Shown: piece after piece, positions 26,321-38,138 of the stretch
Position numbering within the stretch: the stretch's first letter is position 1
Layout of the letters: each line of letters opens with the position of its first letter
From: Isoetes taiwanensis
Lineage: Eukaryota; Streptophyta; Lycopodiopsida; Isoetales; Isoetaceae
Reading direction: 5' to 3'
Length of the DNA: 64,000 bases
Assembly (NCBI GenBank): GCA_021234155.1
Contig: JAJEKV010000039.1
Coordinates: 10,677,077-10,741,076 of the forward strand
Notes under the pieces: generated by a model
The model's input: the letters and a program-made list of their open reading frames with translations, nothing else
Told to the model about the DNA's origin: nothing
Database searches by the model: none
Translations under genes and position numbers: made by a program

Positions 26321-28556
26321 GTCACCTCGTACTTTAAATCACTGTATATCTTTTTTATCAACAACCAGTATACCAGCCCCAGTGTATATGGAAGCCAATT
26401 TTTACTGGTGCATACTCACACAATTATTGTGGAGCTTATCCTGCTGCCTTATGGCAGACAAAGTGGAGGACATGTATAGGCACAAGTTCTACCTTGATTC
26501 ATTTGAATGAAAATTCATATTCAATTCATATCACAAACAAAGGAATCAAATGTTCAGAAGAATTCAAATCTTCAAAAAAAATCAAGACAAACTCATTTTC
26601 ACAACTGAAGCACAAAACTTCAGATGAGTTCTGAAAACTACAGAATGGTTTTACATTCATCATCATCAGAAAGAACTTCGGGTAAATTCTGTAAAATTTT
26701 CTCCTCATCTAATTCTAAAGGATCCAGCCTATATACAGTCCTGTTTTGACGTTTAGTTGGTGGCATGTGAAGTCTGATAGCACAGATCTGTGTTGTGAAT
26801 ACTATGCCTAAGGTGTCTTTACTGCAAAGATCATAGATGACGGTTGATCTTGCGCCCTTCTTGTAATACATACCTTCTATGACACTATCACCGGCGAGCT
26901 ACCATGTTTCATTGAGTTGGAAGTATTTCTCCACTGTCCATTTTGGTTTTGTGCACATCAGAATCGAAAATTCAGAACCCTCATCATTCCCTTTCGGAGC
27001 AACGACAGCAAAATTATCACCAACTCTAAGTGCCTCTGCTAACATCGTGGGATTGGAGACGAACAAGGACTTGCTGGATTTACGGTCCTCAATGTCAGCA
27101 TGCACATTGGAGGATGGTACCATAACTTGAAGTTTCCAATCATCAACATAGTGCTTGTTCACACAACTGTCCCACATGCCATCCAAGCAATAGCTGCAGA
27201 AGCATGAAAGTTCCCTCGTGTGCAACTGCAATGGAGATTCAGGATTGAATGCACGTACACAATGGATCTACCTAGTGTCCAAAATCCTTTCTGCACCCCA
27301 TGCTTTCTTTCTATCTATATCCTCCACCTTGACTTCCCAAAAGAACCTTTTTATATTCTTCCTCTTACTGGTTTCAGATGTGTTCATCCACTCGGATGTT
27401 CCACAAGTAAACATCTCTTCGGCAACTTCTACCACTTCATGAGCATTACCCAATTTTATGCTACTGTATTTCAATTGCAGTTGTCTTAACCATCTCTTCA
27501 ACTCAGCAGCTTTGCCATCATGTTCACCTTTCCTGTGGTTAGAACCAAAAAAATTCCATATCATATAGACATCAGTGTCGTTTGTGTACCTAGCCACAAA
27601 GTAAAATGGTCTAGAAGCCTTGAATTAAAATGCTGCACCATCTGAAAACACATAATGTCTCTTTGGCACCCTTCCTTTCTGCTCCAGATATTTGTGGTGC
27701 TTCATGAAGCAGTGTTGCACGAACAAAGTATCGTGTTCCCTATCATCTGATACATCGTAATATGTTTTCTTGATAATCTCATCTGCCACTGAGTCGTACT
27801 GATATGTTATTTGAACCAAAATGATAATCTGGTTATTGACCTAGCGCATCGACTGCACCTCCTCTTGTTCCTTGAATGTATAGTTCTCTGCAAAATCCAC
27901 TACCGAAAGACATGCATCTGCTGGAAGATTCTCCAGAAGCTCCTTAAATTGTTTTGCCTGCCATTGGTACCTGAAATTATGCAGTGGAAAGATTTTTAGA
28001 CGCTCTTTCAATTTATCCAGAAGCTCCTTGGGTTCTGTCTCATTGTATTGATGAGTCAGTCTCCTACCAGAACTCGAGACATTGTCTTTTTCATAGTCAA
28101 TGTACTCCCATTTCACTTTCCTGTTACTGCCATTTTCTTCCATGGGACAGGTCTGAAACTTCTTAATTCCACACAGCTCACAATCTCCAAGGATTCACGG
28201 CTTCTTGTGAAACTCATCTAATTCACTCTTTGGACACAATATAGATCTCCACAAGCTTCCTGTACTTGCAATTTTATGCTGGTGTGCTCTACATTGACCA
28301 AGTTCATGTGATCTACAAACATTGCAGGTGCAAGTGCAATTCTTCGGATGTTTGGTTCTCATCCCATCGAGTCCATCCACTAGCATTTGCATCCTTACGT
28401 GCTGAATGCAACAGCAACTATTGAAGTCCTTCAATTTCACAACAAACCAGGGTTTTAGCTTCTCAAAAGCTCGAAGACGAATCTTAATTTCTGGATGTTG
28501 GTCCAGAAACCTCTTGAACAATAGCATCTGCATGAAATGAACACTAAACTGTTAGG

Positions 28557-28840
28557 ATGTGTATACCACACCAAACCATGCACCATACCATGCCCCACAC
28601 TCATCATATTCACCAGAACGAGCACCTTAGTGCTGTGTACATTACCACACACCACACCACACACCAGACACCATACACCAAATGTGTGGTGGTAGCAAGG
28701 AGTTGTAGGACATTGTGCAGGGTGGTGGAGTGTGGTGGTAGTGGTGGTGTGTTTGGCCTGAAACCAAATGCTATTAGCAACGATGATAACTTGTTCTAAT
28801 GTTGCTGGAGTGTGGTGGTGGGGGGTGGTGGAGTGGTGTG
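28557..28840. repeat. CCAC/GTGG low-complexity array, left part
   Basis: Low-complexity CACACCA then GTGGTGG sequence inside the transposase intron. Part of it (about 28680-28745) is the inverted copy of the array edge at 11990-12050. The Penelope-like element is inserted at its right border, and GTGG repeats resume at 35433. Confidence 0.85.
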
Positions 28841-29267
28841 TGCCACTTCATATCATAGCAAAACATAACAAAACATAGCATGTAAATGCATAAGTTTGGA
28901 TACGTTATTGCAATGACTGCCATAAACTATTTCATGATATACAAAATCACATCATAAAAAAATCATTTCACCACACCATAGCTTGTTCTTGCACTCCAAA
29001 TCCTAGTTTTAAGGATAGGGGCTGATACCTGCCACCATCACAAGCAACACACGAGTTAGAACCGGTATGAGACATGTGGAAGGCAGGTGTCTTAATGCCT
29101 ATCCAGTTGTTATCCATGTCCAAAACTAATATTTAGACAGCATAATAAAACAAGCCATGTCCTATATTCCTCCTAAAACGAACTCGTCTCTTATTGTATT
29201 ATTTGTCATCAAACGAATATTAGCGTGTAGAATAGGCATAGAGAATTTTCAAGCTTTATCGAAACCA
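28841..29267 (-). repeat. Terminal direct repeat, 3' copy (427 bp)
   Basis: It begins TGCCACTTCATATCATAGCA and ends CGAAACCA, nearly identical to 35035-35432. It carries about 29 bp (around TCCTATATTCCTCC) that the other copy lacks. Confidence 0.95.
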
Positions 29268-31213
29268 TTGGTTTTAAGGAAAAGAAAAGAACAAGGCTGC
29301 TTATTCTAGTACAGAGAAGAGGCCACACAATATCTTTTATTTGCCATGCATAAGCTTTAAATTGGCAAAATCAATTATAGCCGCCAACGAATTTGTGGCA
29401 ACAGACAGAAAATTGTCAGCTTCATAAACAAGCCTCAGAATTCCTCAAGATAGTGCTCTCTGTTGCATTCGAGAGCAGACTTTCTTTCAGGGATTTCTAG
29501 CATAAACAAAATCCAAGGGCATACCTTTCTGAAGCGGTAGTGTCCCTGGAATCAAAGGAAGCACGATCTGTCCTCCTGATAGAGTTGCAGAATACCCACA
29601 GATCAACAATTTTTGCTGCTGGTAAACTTGATATGGCATAAGAATGCATGCTTTATACCTGAGCTGGGCCGAAATTTGCAGTAGTTATGCTTCTAGACCA
29701 CTGCTATACCACAACCAAATTGCTTCCTTATCTCCAATCAGAGCAAGAAAATCAACTATGTATGAAGCTGTGCCGTTTGCCGGGCGAATTATTGCCCAAA
29801 CAAAACCCAGGGCCACTCTCAATCAACCATGCTTGGATGGATACAGCATGATTTTCCAGCCGGTTTGTGCATTCTGCATCTTCTTGTAGCTTAACAGGAG
29901 ATCTTTGATGGGTCAGATGAAGCCAACCTGGAAGATCCAATGGCACAGAGCCATCGATTTTTGGCTTTCCGATTCTGTTGCCATCAGATAGAGCCCAATC
30001 CGATGAAGTCCAGAAGCCCATGCGTTTGGGTTTTTCTGACTGTTCGTTGCTTTTCCTATCCCCTTTTTTTTCATAGAAAAATGGATTCAATTGCTTATTT
30101 TTGAAAAGCAATTTATCACGTTGCATACATATTTGGCTTTTCCTCTCCTTTTTCTTTCCATAAGCAAATGGATGCAATTGCTTATTTGGATAAGCAATTT
30201 ATCGCGTCACTTATATATTTGGCTTATGTTTTCTTTTCCCTTTTGCTAACTTTAGATTGGGACCATTATATACGTTTGGATCAATCTTACCCTATATATA
30301 GAATCCAAACATTAACAAGTACCCAATACAAAAGTCTTACGACTTTTATATTGCATATATTGGGCTTTTCCATGAGGGCCCCATTGCGACATTTTCTTGT
30401 GCATGTTATCCCTTTCATTAAGGAATTTGACGTTGTAAATTTCTCACATAAGTCAATTTCTTTAAATATATTATAACACCAAAACAACAACCTTGGATGT
30501 TGTTTCGTTATATCATCTCTTACTACCCCATAGAAGATGTCTTGTCTTTCTATAATAAGTTGTCATTTACCTAAGCAGTACCTAAGATGATTCACCTGTT
30601 CACCAGGCAACCTTGCTCTTATTGGATTTGTGCTAAATCCCTAAATAACTGCCTGGCTTTGACTTACCATGGGAGGTTCACCATAGCGACCATGCCATGT
30701 CTTACTATAGTAGACTTTGTTTGTGATCCACTATGTGTAGTAAAATCAATAATCAATTCTGGGCACTATTCATTGCATACCCAGAAAACATTATTATCCA
30801 CCCACATACAACTTAGTACCCATTCATATTAGAAAATTATCGCCTAGACCAATATTCGAGATGGTTCACCCATTTCCTAGGCAACCTTGCCATCATTGGA
30901 CAAATGCCTGGCTTTGGCTTTGTCATAGAGGGATTCAACCTAATGACTATGCCATGTCCTAATATGTTTGGGAACCCATAGTTTAACATGTCAATTACAC
31001 CCTTTCAAATATTTGTGAGTGTTTTGTGTGTATATGGCGTGTCATGGGGGTGTCACCATCCCACAGAACTTACAACCATTGTTTTAACTAATACACACAA
31101 AAAATAAAACTTCATAATATTGACATGTACCAGCAGGTGGGAGCATGCATACACCTTCCCATGAAGGGGAGTTGCGCATGTTGCACCGCAGATATCACAA
31201 CACAAGTAAAAAT
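29268..31213. other. Non-coding 3' part of the RT element
   Basis: No ORF shows family features; the ORF at 29752-30177 is unassigned. There are local diverged duplications: a TTGCTTATTT...AAGCAATTTATC block near 30080-30210, and two related segments at about 30580-30720 and 30858-30965 (TTCACC...AGGCAACCTTGC). Confidence 0.5.
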
Positions 31214-33359
31214 TCATTTGCAAATAGTTACGAATTTATTTTGTCCCATCATATCCAAAACCTGGCTAACATCACATAATGTGCCTGGTAAATCTTTTTT
31301 CTCTAATGCCCTTCTTATGACGCTGATTAATCTCCAAACTGCAAAACCATTTTGATGAAATCTATTGATGGTAATCCATATTTCTTTTATGCAATCTTCT
31401 ACGTTATTGCAATAATATAGAAGACATAGTATTTGGGAAATAATTATTTTATATGCAAGGTTTATAGGCCTATTGGATGCTAACCATATAAACTGTGCAT
31501 ACTGAAATGGCAAGTGTCTTCTTTTATCAAATTTAGATAAACGAAAAACCCCTTGCGTAGGCTCTGTTACATTGATTTGTAGGCTTAGGAAATGTGCACT
31601 TGCACAATGGAACTCGTCATTGGAAAACGTGAAATCATCCATTTCTGGCTTTATTTCTAGTAAATCCAATGGGTATATGTTCCATACATCATCCTTACAA
31701 ACTTTGCTATTGGGTTTCAAGAACTTGAGAATGTAACTATTATTCAGGACACAAAGATCATCAATGTATCTTTGTGCGTCACAAAATAGAGTGAGAAGAT
31801 CTTTTCTGTTTTGACGTGCCAATTTAGCTATGAAATTGTACTCGTAAAATGCTAAATATAAATTACACCAAATAGGTGAACAAGAGTATCCCATGGGTAT
31901 GCCCTTGTTTTGTTTCCACACTCGATTCCCTAGTCTTACATAACTATGATGCACCAGCCATTCATTCCATTGAATGAAAGTGTTGCAATCAATTTCTATC
32001 CATGTCTTGTAATTTTTTGGTTCTTTCCATTGCATTTGAGACTTCCCCTGAGACTCATTGCATTTGGCATATAATCTCAAGCCCTTTTCGCGTGCAAGAG
32101 AAAACGCCTTCCTAGTTACCTCCCCAATAGCTTGTGGTAGCCCATTCTCACCTGCCAACGGAATAGTTTCATAGCATCCGGTTATATCCCCAACAAAGAC
32201 ATTATATATCTTCTTTGGGTGATTAATAGCAGCATGTGTAGATGAATCTACACACCAAAAACTTCTGGTCTTAACACCAAAAGCAAGTGCTATTTTCTCA
32301 TCTAGTAGAAAACATTTCTCTTGGAACATATCCAAAATTTGCTTCATTCTTACGTGATCATGGATGCAAGTCGAGAAAAAATGCAATTTTGGCATTTGTA
32401 ATCCATCTAAAGCCATCCTTATGTGCTTTGTATATGCCCATAAGGTATGGTATTTGCATGTCATTGATCTGAAATTCAGGGAGAAGTTTTCTCATGTCTT
32501 GAAGAATAATAGTTTGGCATTCTTCAATAGACTTCCAAGTTGTAGTGGTATTCATGCATGGATCAAAATCTGGTCCAGATAGCCTTTCTAATGCAAGTGC
32601 CCTTATAAGATACTTGCAAATAAAAGATGGCGTAGTAGGAGCTTTATCAATACCAGCTATAAATAAATGTGAAGTCAACCATCCTGCTTCATCAATCCTA
32701 TTATTGTCATTGTAGAATGCTCCACATTTGACATGTCTTTTGTCAAGTTGCTTTCTAACATAATTAGTTAGAAAATTCTTTGCAACATTAGTATCTAGGG
32801 AAACTTCACTATTTTTCCTTACATAAAGCATGAGTAGATTCCATGCTTTTAGGACTTCAGATATGATTTCATAGACATCAAAATGGGCTAAGGGTATATG
32901 GTTTAGCCCTTTTATGCTTTCTTGCTTTAATACCTTGTCATGTATAATGTTTGGATCAAAAGTGACTACATGTGATCCAAATCCTTCATATTCTTTTTTG
33001 AATTTTTGAAACCTTTTTGAAGTTTCACAAAGACATGTGTTAAAGGTATCATATTCAAAATCACAAAATGTATCACATGGTTTGTACTATAGCTTGGCCA
33101 AACTATGTTTGTATCGCCATCCAAACATCACATTGCTTAAGATGCTATGACCATCCAATTTAAAACACTTGAATAGACATTGTGAAAACATGTCTTTCAA
33201 ATTTATAAACTCAAAACCTCGGTTACAATACAGTAGATGTATATAACAATCTACTTTCTTATTCTCAGTCACAATAACATGTTTGAAAACGATGGATTTT
33301 CTAGGATCATTATTTTCATCAAAATGGTCATCCATCCTAGATGATGACAAACAAACCAA
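31214..33359 (-). pseudogene. Reverse transcriptase ORF of the Penelope-like element
   Basis: The upstream piece (32831-32358) has DKAPTTPSFICKYLIRALA and IPYLMGIYKAHKDGFRWITNA, the finger region where Penelope-like RTs keep a K-x-H-K motif. After a frameshift near 32400 the next piece has motif A VFVGDITGCYETIP, motif B KGIPMGYSCSPIWCNLYLAFYE, motif C RYIDDLCVLN and a long C-terminal region. All catalytic Asp residues remain (D in motif A, DD in motif C). A further N-terminal piece at 33359-33087 is separated by stops. Only one or two lesions separate the main pieces, so the insertion is fairly young. Confidence 0.75.
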
Positions 33360-33409
33360 ACTTCATAAGAAAAAATGTACGTATAAACTGCAATTTTGCA
33401 AATTTATTC

Positions 33410-34923
33410 CATATTTTAATATCCCAAACTTTTGGGAGTAATAGGAGGATTTTCTTGTGAGCTTGCACCACTTGCTTGAGAAGTTCTTGTTGCGGAAAAA
33501 CCACCTCTTGGAGAAGGCACCGTTGCATGTTGGCCTCTTCCCCTAGTAGCATACATAGGGGAGGCAAAGTTTCCCCTATATCTACCATGCTTGTTACCCC
33601 TTCCTCTTCCTCTAGTAGGATGGGTTTCATACAAGGTTTCACTTTCCTAGTAAGATTGGTTCAAATTAATTGGCCTCTTAGGACCATTAGAAGCCGTCCA
33701 TGTTCTCACACCCTTTGTCCTAGTAGAGAATGATGGGGGCATGAACATCCTTTCTATCATGGCGGGTCCTTCCTTGTTCTCATATTTTTGCAAAATACGA
33801 GATGGGTTATCACGAGCCATTTCACTTGCTCTCTTACATACATGAAAATGATGAGTGCATGTATCACTTTTTTTGTTGATTCCTTCATCAACCAATGTAA
33901 AAAAGCTGCAATTTGTGCCTCCAGAGTGCCTACTTCTGGAAAGCACTTGTCCAAATTATTGGCCATGTACCAAAGTACCTGGTCAATCCATAGAATTTGA
34001 GGACCTGGACATTTAGAGCATGAGCACTTAACATAAGGCCTCATCCAATTCCACATGCCTTTCTCATATTCACTATCCCTTACTCCTGCAGTATTCATGT
34101 TACCTTTGATATATGCTCTGACCGGAGTTGAGCATTTTTTATGGTCAAAGAGATTCATAGTGATGTTATCCAAAATCACTTCCCCTCTAAAAGCATTCAT
34201 AGCTTTTTGAGCATCTCTTTTGCACATGCTTTTAAACACTTGGATATTAGCATAGCTATATCCATAAGATAAAAAAAGTAGCGTATCCGCGTTAAACGGC
34301 GCGAGATGTAGAAGGGACCAAAGGGTCCACATCTTATGTTTTTGATTTGCTACAATCGCCTCCAATGACCTTGAAGGTACAAATGGGTGATACCATTTTT
34401 TGAATTGCTCCAACATTTTTTCCTCATTGTCATTACCCACATTCTCGGCAGATGTTAGATAGTTCTGGGTTTCTTCTCCCAATGTTCTTCCTGCAAGTAA
34501 AGGATGTTGTGAAATAGTGGGATTAAAGCCAGGAGGAGCCAAATCCACTTCCACGCCTATAGCGTTATTCTCTTTCAAGACTTTGTCAAACTTTTGAATC
34601 AAAGATAAACATGTTTTCTCTTCTTCAAAATCATCACTTACCAAGACGCTCAATGTCTTCTCTAGTTGAACCAACCTTTCCAGTACGTTACCCCTTTCCG
34701 ATTCAATGAGGCAACAATTGCACCATTCATTGCAATCCAAAGTATTAAGAAAAGTGGAGTCATCTTCTCCAGCATTCCTTTCTTTTTGTATAACCATTTG
34801 ATGGAATTCCTTATTTTTTATCATGAAAAGAAGGCATTGCACAAATGGGGATGGTGCCACAATAGTGTCCTCGTAACCTAGTTCGAGGAGCTCCTTAGCC
34901 CACTTTGTGCCGTTATCAGACAT
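33410..34923 (-). CDS. ORF1 of the RT element, RG-rich C-terminus
   Basis: A 388-codon ORF starts MSDNGTKWAKELLELGYED. It contains a Cys-rich patch (YVKCSCSKCPGP) and continues after a frameshift near 33800 into a segment rich in RG repeats (THPTRGRGRGNKHGRYRGN). RG-rich basic tails are common in RNA-binding or nucleocapsid-like proteins, so an RNA chaperone or gag-like role is plausible. No known family was recognised. It sits 5' of the RT in the same orientation. Confidence 0.5.
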
Positions 34924-35034
34924 CTGTATAACAGCAATTCAAATAAGTGAGAATGATTATGGGAGAAATATGTATATCATGAAATAGTGTACTTCGACCA
35001 AAAAGTACAAGGCGGATGTAAGTTTACATGTGCG

Positions 35035-35432
35035 TGCCACTTCATATCATAGCAAAACATAACAAAACATAGCATGTAAATGCATAAGTTTGGATACGTT
35101 ATTGCAATGACTGCCATAAACTATTTCATGATATACAAAATCACATCATAAAAAAATCATTTCACCACACCATAGCTTGTTCTTGCACTCCAAATCCTAG
35201 TTTTAAGGATAGGGGCTGATACCTGCCACCATCACAAGCAACACACGAGTTAGAACCGGTATGAGACATGTGGAAGGCAGGTGTCTTAACGCCTATCCAG
35301 TTGTTATCCATGTCCAAAACTAATATTTAGACAGCATAATAAAACAAGCCATCTCTTATTGTATTATTTGTCATCAAACGAATATTAGCGTGTAGAATAG
35401 GCATAGAGAATTTTCAAGCTTTATCGAAACCA
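35035..35432 (-). repeat. Terminal direct repeat, 5' copy (398 bp)
   Basis: Partner of 28841-29267, with a deletion of about 29 bp and very few substitutions. It is followed directly by GTGGTGGTGG. Confidence 0.95.
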
Positions 35433-36040
35433 GTGGTGGTGGTGGTGGGGGGGTGGTGGGGGGGGGTGGTGGAGTGGTGTGTGGTGGTGGTGGGGTGTGG
35501 TAGTGGGGGGTGATGGTGGTGGTGGTGTGTGGTGGTATGATGTGGTGTGGTGGAGTGTGGTGGTGGGGTGGGGGGGTGGTGGTAGTGGTGTGTGGTGTGG
35601 TGGAGTGTGGTGGTGGTAGAGTGTGGTGGGGGTGTGGTGGGGGGTGTGGTGTGGCGTTGTGGATTGTGGTGTGATGTGGTGTGGTGGAGTGTGGTGGTGG
35701 AGGGGTGTGGTGTGGTACATGGTTGAGTGTGGTGGTGGTGGAGTGTGGTGGTGGTGGTGGAGTGTGGTGGAGGGGTGTGGTGTGGGATATGGTGGAGTGT
35801 GGTGGAGTGTGGTGGTAATGGACAATGTGGTGCATGTGGTGGTAATGTGGTGGTCGCAAAGATGTGGTTGTAGTCTATGGTGGTGGGATAGATGATGGGA
35901 TGTGGTGGGGTGAGGGGGAAGAATAAATAAAATTGAATCCACACATATCATACATTACATGACACCATAGACATAACGCACCCCACACCACACCACACCA
36001 CACCATCATGACACCACACCACACATCACATCACATCACT
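35433..36040. repeat. GTGG/GTGGTGG low-complexity array, right part
   Basis: About 480 bp of G/T-only-like repeats (GTGGTGGTGGGGGGG, GGAGTGTGGTGG), then a shorter CACACCA block at 35975-36035. It continues the array interrupted at 28840. Large Pro/His/Thr ORFs on the minus strand here are repeat artefacts. The G-runs could form G-quadruplexes. Confidence 0.9.
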
Positions 36041-36187
36041 TTTATCCTATTTCGTCTGACATAAAAAATCTGCCTAGCCTGCTCTCATAAACATTTATGA
36101 AATTCGTACACCCTGATAATAATTACATTCCTCTTCTAATCATTAGAAAAGGATCTAGGTCCTAAATCCTGTTCTTGCGTCTGATTT

Positions 36188-36709
36188 TTGGCGTTTCATT
36201 CTCAAGCGAACAAGTTCATTCCGGCATTGGTAGGGATGTTCAGAGATCACTACGGCCTACCCCGGGTGAGCGAGGAGGACCTTCGGCATATGTTAAATAG
36301 GGCTCATGACCAATCTCTGAAGGTGGAAATGCCTAAATCCACCTTTGCTGATTTCGAATCCGCCCTAAAGCCATACAGCAGACTGGATGCTGGGCCTTCA
36401 ATGGCTATGTTTGGGGTCGGATTGACAGGAAATGAGCTCTTAGACAAGGTCCATGACCTTATGTTACATGCTGCTGCAAAAGTAGCCAGTTTATTTGTTA
36501 TCTGTCACTTGCCCGCTCTAAGTCAGCAACAGCGGGAATTACTGGCAGGGTTGCGTTCTTACCACCAGGGGATGCAGGAAGCACTGGCAAACCTGATCCT
36601 ATTAAATTCTGGGATGACTGCAGAAAGCTTAGATGCTTTAGTGCAGAAAACAGTAATTTTGGATGCACCAGAAGTCGAGCCAGTCATACCAACATTTCCT
36701 GCTGCTTAG
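36188..36709 (+). CDS. Intact orphan ORF in the transposase intron
   Basis: This open frame of 173 codons has a first ATG at 36236 (MFRDHYGLPRVSEEDLRHML), giving 158 residues and ending PVIPTFPAA. Upstream TTTCATTCTCAAG could be an intron acceptor, leading into NKFIPALVG. The product would be soluble and mostly helical (DKVHDLMLHAAAKVASLFVI; ELLAGLRSYHQGMQEALANL). I recognise no family. Complete openness in a decayed region suggests recent arrival as a captured exon or retrocopy, or chance. Confidence 0.4.
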   Translation: MAFHSQANKFIPALVGMFRDHYGLPRVSEEDLRHMLNRAHDQSLKVEMPKSTFADFESALKPYSRLDAGPSMAMFGVGLTGNELLDKVHDLMLHAAAKVASLFVICHLPALSQQQRELLAGLRSYHQGMQEALANLILLNSGMTAESLDALVQKTVILDAPEVEPVIPTFPAA

Positions 36710-36963
36710 GAAATGCATGTAAATTTAGTTCTCGGGTACAGAGCTTTCAATGGAAAGCCAAATTTTGTAAAGCCAAATTTTGTAAGATATGCTCCTTTTT
36801 TTAATATATTATACTTTCCAACAGAGTTGTGCTTGAATCTGACAAAGATTTGTCTTTATTCAACAAAAATTTGTACTTCTTAGGATCAGTTAGTTGTCTG
36901 TCATTCTCAAATATTTTTAGACTGTACACACAACCAGTAAAGAAATACTCAATTCTGTCATGT

Positions 36964-37285
36964 GGGTAAAAGCATGCTACGGTGTACCACTTTTGGAACC
37001 CTCAAAAGTACCTACACTGGGTACTTTTAAAACTGGCACTTTGTGATTTTTCTTTCTATTAAAATCAATCAAAATTTTTTGAATTGAAGGTCAATAATAT
37101 GTCAATCTATAGTAGTAGAGGATAACAATACTATTAGAGACTAAAATAAATGAATTAACTCTCAAACTTATTGTTTATTGTGTCATTTATGCAAGTTCCC
37201 AGTACCCAGTGCTGGATACTTTTTTGGGTAGTTTTGCACTCCCTAAAAAATACTTTAGATGGTACACCCTAGCATGCTTTCACCC
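36964..37285. mobile_element. MITE of 322 bp sharing ends with element I
   Basis: Terminal inverted repeats of about 25 bp begin GGGTAAAAGCATGCTACGGT on the left and, read inward from the right, GGGTGAAAGCATGCTAGGGT. They are flanked by ATGT on both sides (36960-36963 and 37286-37289). Inner matches include TGTACC and GGGTACTTTT with its inverse. It has no coding capacity. Its end resembles 10621-10643, so element I is a candidate source of transposase. Confidence 0.8.
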
Positions 37286-38138
37286 ATGTTCTAATATTCC
37301 AAACATTAAATATTGCATTTCAGACTAGAGTCAACTACACACAATTCACATGCTGCATATAGTACACCACAATCACTGTACAACACAATAACCACCACAT
37401 GCACCACCACACTAAGCACCATAACTAAGAAAACATGAATAACTGAAATAAACTAACCTGTGATTCCAGATAGTGGGCAACATGTTCTTCTCTTACATTT
37501 CTCTCCAATCTTCTAGTTCTAACATCCTTTGTGTTAGGAGACACTCTGGTGTTCTCAATCCAAAAATGTTGAATCTTTTCTATATGTTCATCTGAAATTG
37601 CATCGAATCTTTTAGCTCTCTTGTAAGAAACCCATTTCCCACCATTGTAATCGATCTCTTCCCTCTTTTTCTTTGCTTTTTGCAGGTTTCTTGGGTGAAC
37701 ACCTAATACCTTTCCAAGATCTCGCTGGTTGATTTTGTCACTTGTTTTAAAATCTGCACGGCGTGGTACAGACATTGCAAGACAGCTCTTCTTGGATGCT
37801 AGGCAGTCATTGCTGATAGAGAGTTTGACAGTCTGCATGGAGTCCCAGAGGCTCCTTATAACGATGCTCTTGACTTCCAAATCTTTTAATTCTTCACCTA
37901 TGAATTTTTCCAATGTTTTATCCCTCAAAAACTCAAGTAAAATTTCTTTCTTCATGCTATCCTCAATTCTTTTGGTCTGTTTATGGAAAGACGTTAGCAA
38001 ATTATGGACAATACGGCGTTTATTGCTTGCACTTCTTGATGAACCGGATCCTTCTGTCAATTCTGCAAACTCCAATATTTCTTCTCTTCTTCTTTTCCTC
38101 TGGCGTCTTTTCTTCAACATTTCTTCTTCCTTAACCAA

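Larger units (their letters stand above)
28841..35432 (-). mobile_element. Penelope-like reverse-transcriptase element with terminal direct repeats
   Basis: It is a 6.6-kb unit bounded by direct repeats (28841-29267 and 35035-35432) and inserted in a GTGG array. On the minus strand it holds ORF1 (34923 to about 33410) and an RT ORF (33359 to 31214). I see no integrase, RNase H or endonuclease. Terminal direct repeats lacking TG...CA ends, plus an RT with a YIDD box, fit pseudo-LTRs of Penelope-like elements, although no GIY-YIG domain was found. Assignment to another RT lineage is possible. Confidence 0.65.
26638..38138 (-). pseudogene. Element I transposase (SDG...QFK, HGKG-type DDE family)
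   Basis: Exon 1 (38138-37456) encodes a basic N-terminus and a region with RDLGKVLGVHPRNLQKAKKK, likely a helix-turn-helix. It ends HYLESQ at CACAG|GTTAGT. Exon 2 resumes at 28532 after TTCATGCAG with MLLFKRFLDQH, then Cys-rich NCTCTCNVC, VVDFAENYTF (about 27885), FSDGAAF.FKASRPF (about 27640) and FGSNHRKGEHDG (about 27520). The D, SDG and HxKG/DG signatures belong to a DDE transposase group I know from animal and plant elements but cannot name. The C-terminus (VGDNFAVVAPKG...KWTVEKYF) looks like a small beta-barrel module. In-frame stops (about 28193, 27842, 27645, 27245, 26900) inactivate it. Confidence 0.7.
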
